Assembly: GCA_029243545.1 (NCBI GenBank)
Contig: JAQWRV010000028.1
Span: forward strand, 87,949 to 151,948
From: Rhodospirillaceae bacterium
GTDB lineage: Bacteria > Pseudomonadota > Alphaproteobacteria > Rhodospirillales > Rhodospirillaceae
Reading direction: 5' to 3'
DNA length: 64,000 nucleotides
Positions 1 through 6,967 of this stretch are shown in pieces. Each line of letters begins with the position of its first letter. Position 1 is the stretch's first letter. The translations under genes and the position numbers were made by a program. The notes below the pieces were generated by a model. It did no database searches, was not told the origin of the DNA, and saw nothing but the letters and a program-made list of their open reading frames with translations.

Positions 1-203
1 GACAGAAAGTCCAAGTGCTGTTCAAGCGAGGATGGACGGGACCTGGCCGTCCAAAACAGATACATTGAGGTCAACCAAAGAAGGGATGCCACACCGACGG
101 CCCAAGCCCAGGTCACAAAGCCGAACGCAACGTTCGAGCCAAGCCCTGCGAGAGCCGCCACGCCTAACGAAAAAGCCGACCATGACCTTAGATTAGTGTG
201 CAA
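1..203 (-). CDS. Partial membrane protein next to flagellar remnants
   Basis: Open frame on the minus strand that runs off the left edge. A TTG at 201-203 preceded by an AAGG-like ribosome site lets it start just inside the end of the FliQ/FlhB fusion, so the two would be translationally coupled. The readable part is strongly hydrophobic (about residues 12-52, runs such as GVAALAGLGSNVAFGFV) and fits two membrane helices, followed by a polar tail. I do not recognise the family. Its place suggests it was the gene after flhB in the old flagellar operon. The start is uncertain and the product cannot be named; a GTG further in is also possible. Confidence 0.35.
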   Translation of the reverse strand, partial: MHTNLRSWSAFSLGVAALAGLGSNVAFGFVTWAWAVGVASLLWLTSMYLFWTARSRPSSLEQHLDFL

Positions 204-396
204 ACTGGCCCTTCATTTGCATGACGTATCCGATAATTTCGGCAACATCCTTATAGTGCTCCTCAGGAATTTCCTGATCAACGTATACGGCAGCGTAAAG
301 CGCATGCGCCAATGGTGGGTTTTCGACCAAAGGCACTTGATTTAAGAAGACCCAAACGGCGTCACGCCCAAGTTCCAATACTTCCATCTCGTTCAT
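193..396 (-). pseudogene. In-frame fusion of FliQ N-terminus to FlhB C-terminus
   Basis: A 67-residue frame whose first ~18 residues (MNEMEVLELGRDAVWVFL) match the usual start of alphaproteobacterial FliQ, an export-gate membrane protein. From residue ~19 it instead reads as the very end of FlhB, the export switch protein: VPLVENPPLAHALYAAV, then DQEIPEEHYKDVAEIIGYVM. Intact FliQ is about 88 residues and FlhB about 360. The normal order fliE-fliQ-fliR-flhB therefore appears collapsed by one deletion that removed the rest of fliQ, all of fliR and most of flhB, yet kept the frame open. It starts 21 bases after fliE with an AGGA site. It has no NPTH cleavage site and no membrane helices, so export function is very unlikely. 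Confidence 0.8.
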
Positions 397-416
397 GGGA
401 GTATCCTATCGCAGCA

Positions 417-740
417 CTAGATGGGCATGCGTAGAATTTCTTGATAGGCCTGCAGAACTTTGTCACGCACTGCCACAACGGTTTCCAACGTATGTTCGGC
501 GTTAGCAACAGCCGTGACCACCTCCACCATGTTCTCTTCCCCTGCGATCTGCGCCATGGAAAGCTGTTCGGCACGCATGCCGGCCTCCTTGGCCGTTGAC
601 AGAGAGGCCTGAACCATACCAGCAAAAGACCCGCCGCCAGCATCCGCCGGAGACAAGGCATTTCCGGTCTGCCCAGCTTCGCGAACGGCGCCTGCCGCTT
701 CTCTGTGTGCGTTGATTGCGCTGCCAAAATCATCTGCCAT
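417..740 (-). CDS. fliE: Flagellar hook-basal body protein FliE
   Basis: A 107-residue protein of normal FliE length. The C-terminal half carries the family signature, ending in VVAVRDKVLQAYQEILRMPI, preceded by the helical stretch with EVVTAVANAEHTLE. FliE sits between the MS ring and the rod and is needed to assemble the export gate. A strong ribosome site (GGAGGGG, four bases before ATG) supports the start. It is the first gene of the old fliE-fliQ-fliR-flhB operon, but the next gene is only a FliQ/FlhB fusion and flgB/flgC are absent upstream. The frame is intact, yet the protein probably no longer has a structure to join. Confidence 0.9.
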   Translation of the reverse strand: MADDFGSAINAHREAAGAVREAGQTGNALSPADAGGGSFAGMVQASLSTAKEAGMRAEQLSMAQIAGEENMVEVVTAVANAEHTLETVVAVRDKVLQAYQEILRMPI

Positions 741-1009
741 GGTCCCCTCCGGGATTGTCTAAAGTATACGCCCTGATCGTTCAGGCCCTTCCGCTTTTTT
801 CCGCGGATGAGGGTGGCCAACGAATCTTAAGAATCCATGAATCGGAGAATTATAAGGGGTTTGACGGCAAATTAGATGGGGCTAGAGGTGCCCTATTTAA
901 GCGTTTCTTAAAGGCTATGGGGCAAATTTTGCCTACTGAAATCGGCTGTCGCCCAGCCGCCACACCGGGACACTCCTTTGAGCGCTCAACCCCCAATGAC
1001 CACGACTCG

Positions 1010-1165
1010 GCTGCGAAAAGCCCGCCCAAGACCATTGCCGTAGCCTTGGAAGAGCAAATTGGCGCGCCGCCTTCTGTAGTGACCTCCGGACGCGCATTCG
1101 TCGCGGAAAAGATTCTTAATCTCGCCTTTGCCAATGACGCCAAAGTGCGTGAATCAGACCCTTGC
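1010..1165 (+). pseudogene. Remnant of an FlhB C-terminal-domain (FlhX-like) protein
   Basis: Within the otherwise gene-poor stretch 741-1273, plus-strand codons read PPKTIAVALEEQIGAPPSVV then RAFVAEKILNLAFANDAKVR. This is the first half of the FlhB cytoplasmic switch domain found as small stand-alone proteins in alphaproteobacteria. The expected second half (LLxxLDLxxEIPxExYxAVAEIL) is missing: the frame runs on into unrelated residues and stops at 1213, and the neighbouring frame hits a stop at once. There is no convincing start codon or ribosome site before it. I read it as another flagellar fossil. The rest of 741-1273 shows no gene I can support. Confidence 0.55.
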
Positions 1166-1273
1166 CGTTATGTAGTGGATAGCCTCACACTTTCTCGGCC
1201 CCCACTGCCTTGACTTGAGGCGCCGCCGCGCCGCCCAATAGCCTTTGACATCAATTTCTATTGGGGACCAGGA

Positions 1274-2044
1274 ATGGTGAACGCACCACAAGACCTCTTC
1301 TCTCTCAAAGGCCGCGTGGCCATCGTCACGGGCGCCTCCCGCGGGATTGGCGCCAGCATTGGCGATACCTTTGCCGCGGCCGGCGCCCAGGTAATCGGTG
1401 TGGGCCGGTCCGATAAGCCTGATTCAGAGCCAGCAGACGGTGTCTCTTATATAACGTGCGACATCACTGATACGGACGCTTTCGCTACCGTATGCGGCCA
1501 AACCCTCAAGGACCATAGGCGGCTAGATATCCTGGTCAACAACGCCGGAATCTTCATACCCATCAAGGAACCTGAAGACCGCCTGGACGCCTTCGACGGT
1601 ATGATTGAGGCCAATCTGCGTGCCGCCTACGCCTGCGGTCTTGCCGCGTCCGATAAGATGGTTGAGGCCGGCAACGGCGGCTCCATCGTCAATATCACCT
1701 CCATCGGTGGGGTCCGCGGGTTCTCAGGCATGCCTGGCTATGCCGCGTCCAAGGGCGGGTTGGAACATCTCACCCGATCCATGGCCATGGACCTAGGTCC
1801 ACACAATATCCGGGTTAATAACATCGCCCCCGGCTACATTATCACCGATATGAACAAGCACACCCTGACCTCTGACACGGTAGGCCGGGAGCGGCGGTTG
1901 AAGCGCCTCATTATAAAACGCCATGGGCATACCTGGGAGGTGGCGGCGGCAGCGGTATTCCTCGCTTCAGATGGTGGGGCTTACCTCACCGGAGATACGC
2001 TGCACGTGGACGGCGGCTGGTTCATGCAGGGCATGGATGGGTGA
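1274..2044 (+). CDS. SDR family NAD(P)-dependent oxidoreductase
   Basis: A 256-residue classical short-chain dehydrogenase of full length. It shows the cofactor motif TGASRGIG at residues 19-26, NNAG at 89-92, and the catalytic set Ser143, Tyr156 and Lys160 in GYAASKGG. The C-terminus has the usual YLTGDTLHVDGG. It most resembles 3-oxoacyl-ACP reductase or gluconate/glucose-dehydrogenase-type SDRs; the substrate cannot be told. ATG 1274 follows a GGGGACCAGGA ribosome site. It is a cytoplasmic enzyme. A truncated HigA-like frame begins in its last codons in a different frame, so the gene lies at the edge of a region of deletions. Confidence 0.9.
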   Translation: MVNAPQDLFSLKGRVAIVTGASRGIGASIGDTFAAAGAQVIGVGRSDKPDSEPADGVSYITCDITDTDAFATVCGQTLKDHRRLDILVNNAGIFIPIKEPEDRLDAFDGMIEANLRAAYACGLAASDKMVEAGNGGSIVNITSIGGVRGFSGMPGYAASKGGLEHLTRSMAMDLGPHNIRVNNIAPGYIITDMNKHTLTSDTVGRERRLKRLIIKRHGHTWEVAAAAVFLASDGGAYLTGDTLHVDGGWFMQGMDG

Positions 2045-2234
2045 GCCACCACACCCCGGCAGTTTGCTTAAAGAAGAGGTCATCCTGGCGCTGGGAACAA
2101 CTGCGACCCAGGCTGCTACGGACCTCGGTGTCAACCGCATGCCTCTGCACTGCGTGCTAAGTGAAAGACGTGCCGTCAGTCCGGAAATGGCAATCCGTCT
2201 AGGAGCTTGGAGCGGGAAATTACTGACCAGATGA
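2037..2234 (+). pseudogene. Truncated HigA-type antitoxin, first copy
   Basis: Frame of 65 residues that reads PPHPGSLLKEEVILALGTTA, then a helix-turn-helix (AATDLGVNRMPLHCVLSERR) and SPEMAIRLGAWSGK before a stop. This is the XRE/HigA antitoxin pattern (HPGE-LxEEx-LxPLG, then RRAVSPEMALRL). Full HigA proteins continue about 30 residues with an EFWLxLQ helix, which is absent here. The ATG overlaps the end of the SDR gene. No HigB-like toxin is recognisable nearby. Probably a decayed solitary antitoxin. Confidence 0.6.
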
Positions 2235-2265
2235 AAGGCGTACCGGAGAGAGCAACGAAAGAAAT

Positions 2266-2374
2266 ATGAACAAAAGTAGCCGCATAAAAACGCACCCAGG
2301 CGAAGTGCTCAAAGAAGAGTTTATGGCACCGCTCAACTTGAGCGCCAACGCACTCGCCAAAGCTATTAATGCGC
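2266..2374 (+). pseudogene. Truncated HigA-type antitoxin, second copy
   Basis: A second HigA-like start, reading THPGEVLKEEFMAPLNLSAN then ALAKAIN, before the similarity stops abruptly near 2374. The frame stays open to 2451 with unrelated residues. The breakpoint coincides with the 3' end of the truncated motE stub on the other strand, which indicates a deletion junction. Two different HigA starts in tandem suggest two antitoxin genes rather than a repeat of one. No toxin partner remains. Confidence 0.55.
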
Positions 2375-2677
2375 CACATCACCATCAGACTGGTCTTCGG
2401 CATCACCGCCGTTCAACGCAGCGTCTTCGAACTCGTCAATCCGGGCGCTAGTTTCTTCCTGGGCGATGGCGGAAGATTGACCGACGTCGACGGATGCCAT
2501 AATGGTTCGCATATCTTGAGCGACGATCGTTACCCTAAACCCAAGAGCACACACAGCAACTACGATCATCAACGGCAAAACACGGACGATGGGTCCACGC
2601 CGTCGTGAAACGGCCTTTTTAGGCCGTTTTCTGGCCGTTCTGGGTCGCGGTCTAGGGTGGCGGCGGGGCTTGGTCAT
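2366..2677 (-). pseudogene. N-terminal stub of a MotE-like flagellar protein
   Basis: A 103-residue frame with a very basic start (residues 1-30, rich in Arg, Lys and Pro), one membrane helix (VRVLPLMIVVAVCALGFRV) and the beginning of a periplasmic segment. It lies downstream of the DUF6468-like gene in the same direction, the position of the MotE/MgtE-N-type protein in Rhodospirillales flagellar operons. Full members carry a further 100 or more residues of coiled coil and MgtE-N domain. Here the protein ends where the HigA remnant on the opposite strand also breaks off. A perfect hairpin (AAACGGCC, spacer, GGCCGTTT) lies in the coding start at about 2606-2628. Assignment rests on position and topology, so it is moderate. 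Confidence 0.45.
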
Positions 2678-2719
2678 GCTCGGATTACATCAACTCAGAA
2701 AAATCAGGTGAAACTGGAT

Positions 2720-3343
2720 TTATCGTGCGGACTGCAGGGCTTTGAGAAGTTCTCGCTCAGCTTCTGAGCGCTCATCCTCATCGACATAGGTTTCTGGAGC
2801 AGGACGCGCACCACCAGAGGATGGGCCTGCTTCTCTTTGTCCGGTGACGTTCGCTTCAGCGCGGGCAGCACCGATGACGGCCCGTAAATCAATTTCTTCG
2901 TCTCCATCCGAGGCCAAAGCGGCTCCGGCCAGAGTACGTGCGGCAACAGATGGATCGGGCGCCACCGCAGACCGAACCGGCAGTGGCGCGGCAGCAGGCT
3001 GAACATTTCCCGTTCGGCCGGTGCGAACCGCACCTTCAAGGCGATCTGCCATCTCTTCCGACCGCTCAATCATAAAAGCCAGGTCATCACGCAAGGAATG
3101 TGCCTTTTCGACGCGATCTTGTAGAGCGGAATTGGCTTCGTGCGTGGCTTTCTTAAGTTTGGGTATACCCGCTTCGGCCCGCATGGTGGCTTCGTTTAAG
3201 CTGCTCACCACCTTGGCCAACTCACCACGGGATTTTCGAAGGGTAGAGAGACGCCGATTGAGAATGACCGCGTATATAATGGTGGGGACAAGAAGCAAGA
3301 TGATCGCCAGATCCAGAAATGTACTTAGGGGCATATTCATCAT
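2720..3343 (-). CDS. DUF6468-like flagellar-cluster protein
   Basis: A 207-residue protein with one N-terminal membrane helix (residues ~5-28, LDLAIILLLVPTIIYAVILN). A heptad-rich coiled coil follows (~32-100, including LNEATMRAEAGIPKL), then a proline/alanine-rich linker and an acidic C-terminus with ERELLKAL. This layout is that of the DUF6468 proteins found between fliM and the MotE-like gene in Rhodospirillales. Its biochemical role is not known. The frame is intact, but the upstream fliL/fliM expected in the same direction are absent and the downstream motE-like gene is a stub. It may be a surviving passenger of the lost flagellar operon. Confidence 0.6.
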   Translation of the reverse strand: MMNMPLSTFLDLAIILLLVPTIIYAVILNRRLSTLRKSRGELAKVVSSLNEATMRAEAGIPKLKKATHEANSALQDRVEKAHSLRDDLAFMIERSEEMADRLEGAVRTGRTGNVQPAAAPLPVRSAVAPDPSVAARTLAGAALASDGDEEIDLRAVIGAARAEANVTGQREAGPSSGGARPAPETYVDEDERSEAERELLKALQSAR

Positions 3344-3473
3344 CCGTCCGCCTCACCTTAAATATCCACCGCACGAGCTATGAAACTTTTTAATTACAGC
3401 CTCTTAGCTGCGCGTATAGATAGTTTTCCCGTCACCATCTAACGCTAAGCGAAAGGCCATAATAAAGCGTTAA

Positions 3474-4004
3474 GCTGCTACCCGCCAAAAAAGCGAGTGC
3501 GACGCTTTATTGCGCCCAGGTGCGCGCGCCTTTTTCAAAGATCAACGCGCAGCTATGGTTGGCGATGTGTTGGCGGTAGCTGTGGCTATTCAAAACAGAG
3601 CAACCCTAACAGCGGACACACGACGCACACGGGACTCTGTCACAGAGACGCTCATAGTCAACGACCTGTTTAACGCACAAAACCGCATTCTGCTTGGCCA
3701 GAACCACATGCCGGGATTGGATGTGGAAAGGGGTAGTGACTACCGGGTGTCCGGTAATATCATCCGGGGTGAAACCATCAACATTAGCCTCGCCGCCGTC
3801 GTCCTGCAGATCCTGCCCAACGGCGACCTGGCCATAGCCGGGCGCCAGGAAGTGCACGTCAATAGCAAACTCCGTGGACTCACGGTCGCCGGTGTGATCC
3901 GGCCAGAAGGTGTCCGCTCAAGCAATACAATTAATTGGGGCAAGATTGCCGGTGGAATTTATTCCCCACTGGGTTTATTGCCTCTGATATCGCTTCACCG
4001 GTAA
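3474..4004 (+). pseudogene. flgH: Degraded flagellar L-ring protein gene flgH
   Basis: The frame opens after a stop at 3471 and reads LLRPGARAFFKDQRAAMVGD, then VLQILPNGDLAIAGRQEVHV and LTVAGVIRPEGVRSSNTI. These are core FlgH motifs (LWRPGARAFFKDQRA; AVVTQVLPNGNLVIxGRQEV; VAGVIRPEDI). The lipoprotein signal and about 60-70 N-terminal residues are missing, with no proper start codon. Near 3955 the expected IAEARISYGGRG is replaced by out-of-frame codons, and residues resembling the next part continue in another frame, so there is also a frameshift. FlgH forms the outer-membrane ring of the flagellum. This copy should be non-functional. Confidence 0.8.
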
Positions 4005-4056
4005 ATTCTTCGTACTGTCCACTCTAATGTGGCACCCATTTCCGGAAGGTATGATT

Positions 4057-5226
4057 GTGAGACTCGTTGAGAATATGAACCGGCTTGGCACCGAGACCGC
4101 GTTTGAAGTTTTGGCCCGGGCCGAAGAGCTCGGTCGCCAAGGTAAAGACATCATTAATCTCGGCATCGGCCAGCCTGACTTCGCCACTCCCGCGCACATC
4201 GTCGAGGCGGCTATCAAAGCGCTACGCGATGGCCATCACGGCTACACCCCGGCGCAAGGGGTATTGCCGCTACGTGAGGCGGTCGCCGCCGATTTGCACA
4301 AGCGGCACGGGACAGAGGTCAGCCCGGATAACATCGCAATTATGCCAGGCGGCAAGCCGACGATGTTCTTTGCGATACTGATGTTCGGCGAACCGGGCGT
4401 CGAGATTATGTATCCTGACCCAGGCTTTCCCATCTATCGCTCAATGATCGAGTTCACCGGTGCAACACCAGTACCCACACCCCTGCGCATGGAAAATGAC
4501 TTTGCCTTTTCCGCTGACGAAGTGCTGGCAAATGTGAATGAGAAGACCCGGCTGATCATCGTTAACTCGCCGGGGAACCCAACCGGAGGCGTTACCCCTA
4601 AATCCGAGATCGACAGGCTGATAGCGGGCCTGGCGGACTGGCCAGACGTCGCAATAATGTCAGACGAAATATACAGCAACATGCTCTACGACGGGCGCAG
4701 CCACACCAGCTTTCTCAACTACCCAGACATTCGCGACCGACTGATTTTGCTCGACGGCTGGTCGAAAACCTACGCCATGACTGGCTGGCGCCTGGGCTTC
4801 TCGGTCTGGCCCGACAGCTTGATCGAGAAAATCGTGCGACTGGCGGTGAACAATCACTCCTGCGTAAATGCGCCGACGCAGTTCGCGGGCATCGCTGCCC
4901 TCACCGGGCCCCAGGACGCTGCGGCCCAAATGATGACGGCCTTTGATGAGCGCCGTCGGATCATCGTGCCCCTGCTCAATACACTGCCGGGCTTCAATTG
5001 CCTGGAACCAGCAGGTGCGTTCTATGCCTTCCCGAATATCGAAGGCACCGGCCGCTCAGGCAAAAAGTTGCAGAGCGAAATGCTGGAGAAAGTCGGGGTC
5101 GCGACGGTGCCGGGCAGCAGCTTCGGGATTCATGCGGACGGATTTGTGAGGTTTTCCTATGCCAGCTCAGTTGAGAACATTAACAGTGCCGTGCAGCGGA
5201 TCGGCGGTATGCTAGCCGCAGGTTAA
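4057..5226 (+). CDS. PLP-dependent class I/II aminotransferase
   Basis: About 389 residues, fold-type I aminotransferase of the aspartate/aromatic group. It shows IGQPDFATPAHI near the start, HHGYTPAQGVLPLREAVA, the NSPGNPTGG motif, SDEIYSNMLYDG, and the PLP-lysine motif SKTYAMTGWR. The C-terminus has VPGSSFG and the substrate arginine context GFVRFSYA. I prefer GTG 4057 because a GGAAGG site lies seven bases upstream and the protein then begins MRLVENMNRLGTE, as in relatives; ATG 4051 and ATG 4027 are alternatives. It is cytoplasmic; the exact amino donor is unknown. It follows the dead flgH gene and stands alone. Confidence 0.9.
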   Translation: MRLVENMNRLGTETAFEVLARAEELGRQGKDIINLGIGQPDFATPAHIVEAAIKALRDGHHGYTPAQGVLPLREAVAADLHKRHGTEVSPDNIAIMPGGKPTMFFAILMFGEPGVEIMYPDPGFPIYRSMIEFTGATPVPTPLRMENDFAFSADEVLANVNEKTRLIIVNSPGNPTGGVTPKSEIDRLIAGLADWPDVAIMSDEIYSNMLYDGRSHTSFLNYPDIRDRLILLDGWSKTYAMTGWRLGFSVWPDSLIEKIVRLAVNNHSCVNAPTQFAGIAALTGPQDAAAQMMTAFDERRRIIVPLLNTLPGFNCLEPAGAFYAFPNIEGTGRSGKKLQSEMLEKVGVATVPGSSFGIHADGFVRFSYASSVENINSAVQRIGGMLAAG

Positions 5227-5486
5227 GACAGACCCGGTTGCCAATGAATTCAACGCAGTAAGAATTAGAAGGCCCTTTTTCGCCGGAACAACCCCATGAA
5301 GAACAAAGACCCTTCAGATGACAAAGTCTCGCCGGAACAGCGCGGCCATACGGCTCGATATGGGAGACGGTGCAGTATTAGAAATCAGTGAGGGCGACAC
5401 CACGCCCGCCATAAAGCCGTCGACCGGGAAGGCGCCACAATGGTCCCGGTGTTCAGGCTCTATGGAATTACCTTTATAAAGACCGT
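5227..5486 (+). other. Intergenic stretch with possible broken frame
   Basis: No intact gene is visible. A short ATG frame at 5296 (MKNKDPSDDKVSPEQR) stops early, and adjacent frames contain protein-like runs such as LDMGDGAVLEISEGDTTP and HKAVDREGATMVPVFRLYG. These could belong, with the small frame at 5487, to one frameshifted gene. I cannot assign a family. Confidence 0.25.
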
Positions 5487-5687
5487 ATGAAACAGGCAGG
5501 CGCCGGCTGCCTTCAAGAGGTCGAGCTCACCGGCGGCCGACTATGGTACGGTTGGGATCCGGCTGGACATCTGTTTGGCTTTCAGGAGCGCAAACCACCC
5601 GACCCGAACCCGGACAAATGTATGACTCGGCTAGAGGAAGACCTCATAGCGAGAAAGCTCTGGGAAACTAAAAAAGCAGCAGCTTAA
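5487..5687 (+). CDS. Small hypothetical protein, possibly the tail of a broken gene
   Basis: A 66-residue frame beginning MKQAGAGCLQEVELTGGRLW and ending in a charged helix (RLEEDLIARKLWETKKAAA). The same frame is open for about 15 codons upstream (ALWNYLYKDR) without a start, so the ATG may be internal to a longer, disrupted gene covering about 5296-5687. There is no clear ribosome site. I do not recognise it. It converges on dksA, 12 bases away. Confidence 0.3.
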   Translation: MKQAGAGCLQEVELTGGRLWYGWDPAGHLFGFQERKPPDPNPDKCMTRLEEDLIARKLWETKKAAA

Positions 5688-5699
5688 TCTGAGCCCGGC

Positions 5700-6119
5700 T
5701 CAGTCAGAACGGTGTGTCCGCTCCATGCGCTCGTGGCGTTCTTGGGCTTCAAGGCTGAGGGTGGCGATAGGACGGGCTTCGAGCCGTTTGAGGCTAATGG
5801 GCTCATCGGTTTCCTCGCAATACCCGTAGGTGCCATCTTCAAGCCGCAGCAAGGCGGAATCAATCTTGGATATCAGTTTGCGAGCCCGGTCGCGGGTGCG
5901 CAGCTCCAAGGAGCGTTCCATTTCAGCAGACGCGCGATCAGCGAGGTCGGGCTCTTGCAAGCCACCCCCGTCAGCAAGGTTTTCCAAGGTGTCTTCTGTT
6001 TCCTTGAGCAGCTCACCGCGCCAGCCGAGCAACTTCCGGCGGAAGTACTCCTGTTGGCGGGAATTCATAAAAGGCTCTTTTTTGGTTGGACGATAGTCCG
6101 GCGGCAAAGGGACGGTCAT
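5700..6119 (-). CDS. dksA: RNA polymerase-binding transcription factor DksA
   Basis: A 139-residue DksA/TraR family protein. Two long helices form the coiled coil (residues ~20-95, with the DLADRASAEMERSLELRTRD tip region). The globular part contains YGYCEETDEPISLKRLEARP. DksA inserts into the RNA polymerase secondary channel and, with ppGpp, adjusts stringent promoters. Of the four zinc cysteines of the enterobacterial protein only the first remains (CEET and SLEA replace the CxxC pairs), which is common in alphaproteobacteria. A TAGGAG site five bases before ATG 6119 fixes the start. In Rhodospirillales it often lies inside flagellar clusters, consistent with flgH and fliX remnants on either side. 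Confidence 0.93.
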   Translation of the reverse strand: MTVPLPPDYRPTKKEPFMNSRQQEYFRRKLLGWRGELLKETEDTLENLADGGGLQEPDLADRASAEMERSLELRTRDRARKLISKIDSALLRLEDGTYGYCEETDEPISLKRLEARPIATLSLEAQERHERMERTHRSD

Positions 6120-6277
6120 AGGCTCCTAACCAAGGTTATTTGCGCCAATCGCGCGGGACTATAAGGATAGGGCTTTGCTGCTGCAATAGGGAAAGGGGCC
6201 AAATTGCAGGCTTGTTATAAGCGGCGGGGACACAACCAGGATTAATTGTAAGGTACTGCTACAATTGAGTAAATTAT

Positions 6278-6400
6278 CTAGCGGTGGGCCAGTTTAGCCA
6301 ATTCAACCTCTAACCGAAGCTCGATTTCGTCCAACAACTACGAAATAAGCGGGTCAGCGCCCCATCCGCTCGGCACGCCAACCTGCCAGCCAATTACCAG
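6278..6400 (-). pseudogene. fliX: C-terminal remnant of flagellar assembly protein FliX
   Basis: Minus-strand codons just before a TAG at 6278-6280 read LLDEIELRLEVELAKLAHR, which is the conserved end of FliX, the alphaproteobacterial protein that couples basal-body assembly to FlbD. Immediately upstream in the same frame is DPLIS followed by an in-frame TAG (6338-6340), and the similarity fades beyond about 6400. FliX is normally about 140 residues. The rest of 6120-6592 contains no gene I can support. Confidence 0.65.
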
Positions 6401-6592
6401 TGGTCCGAAAAGAGAACGAGACATCAAACTTAACTTCATTGACCTTTAGAAGGCCTTCTTAAGAGCTTATTGACCAAAGTCGGTTCGCTCATATGCGGGC
6501 GGTTGCCCCGACAATGCATGACAGGGGGAAGCTGGAACGATAAAGTTGTCGTGCTGAACCGACGACAATGCAAGTCCGGGAAGGGAGTTTCC

Positions 6593-6882
6593 ATGTCCGG
6601 TTTTAAGGTGAGCCAAGTCAAATGCCTGCTTAGCAAGGTCTCAGAAGACATGGCAAACTTGGCGGTGTCCAACTCTGGCCATGCCGAAGTACTTATGGGC
6701 GCCATTCATGACCTCGCAGCCAACCTTTTGCGACCCAGGCTGTTGTAGCCTGCATGCTCAAAAACAACCCTGTGTATGTGGAAGAGGCCAAAACTTGGAT
6801 TCGCGAACAGGCGGAATCCGCGGGCCAAAAGGCACCAAAAGCGGAGTCCATGGTCGACTATATCGTATATGGCGGGTCCTAA
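6593..6882 (+). pseudogene. Frameshifted small gene of unknown function
   Basis: ATG 6593 follows a good AAGGGA ribosome site and reads MSGFKVSQVKCLLSKVSEDM through HAEVLMGAIHDLA, then stops at 6748 in low-complexity residues. A second frame picks up at about 6722 with QPFATQAVVACMLKNNPVYV and ends MVDYIVYGGS at 6882. The two halves have matching character and their joint lies inside a single small region, so I read this as one ~95-residue gene broken by a frameshift. No family is recognised; it lies between the fliX remnant and waaA. Confidence 0.4.
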
Positions 6883-6967
6883 CGCTCAACGCACGACGAA
6901 TTGTTCATAATAAAAGGCTGCTGCGTTATGCGCCCCGGTCCTTTCTGCCATACCAACAGCGGCAATC

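Noticed and set aside
716..1213. A 165-codon plus-strand frame as one real gene
   Set aside because: Only its part at about 1010-1165 resembles a protein family; its start overlaps fliE and the tail is unrelated, so I kept only the remnant.
2037..2374. Complete higBA toxin-antitoxin locus
   Set aside because: Both HigA-like frames are truncated and no toxin frame is present.
2606..2628. Perfect hairpin AAACGGCC with spacer and GGCCGTTT as a terminator
   Set aside because: It lies inside the coding start of the MotE-like stub and has no long U-run after it in the coding direction; probably fortuitous.
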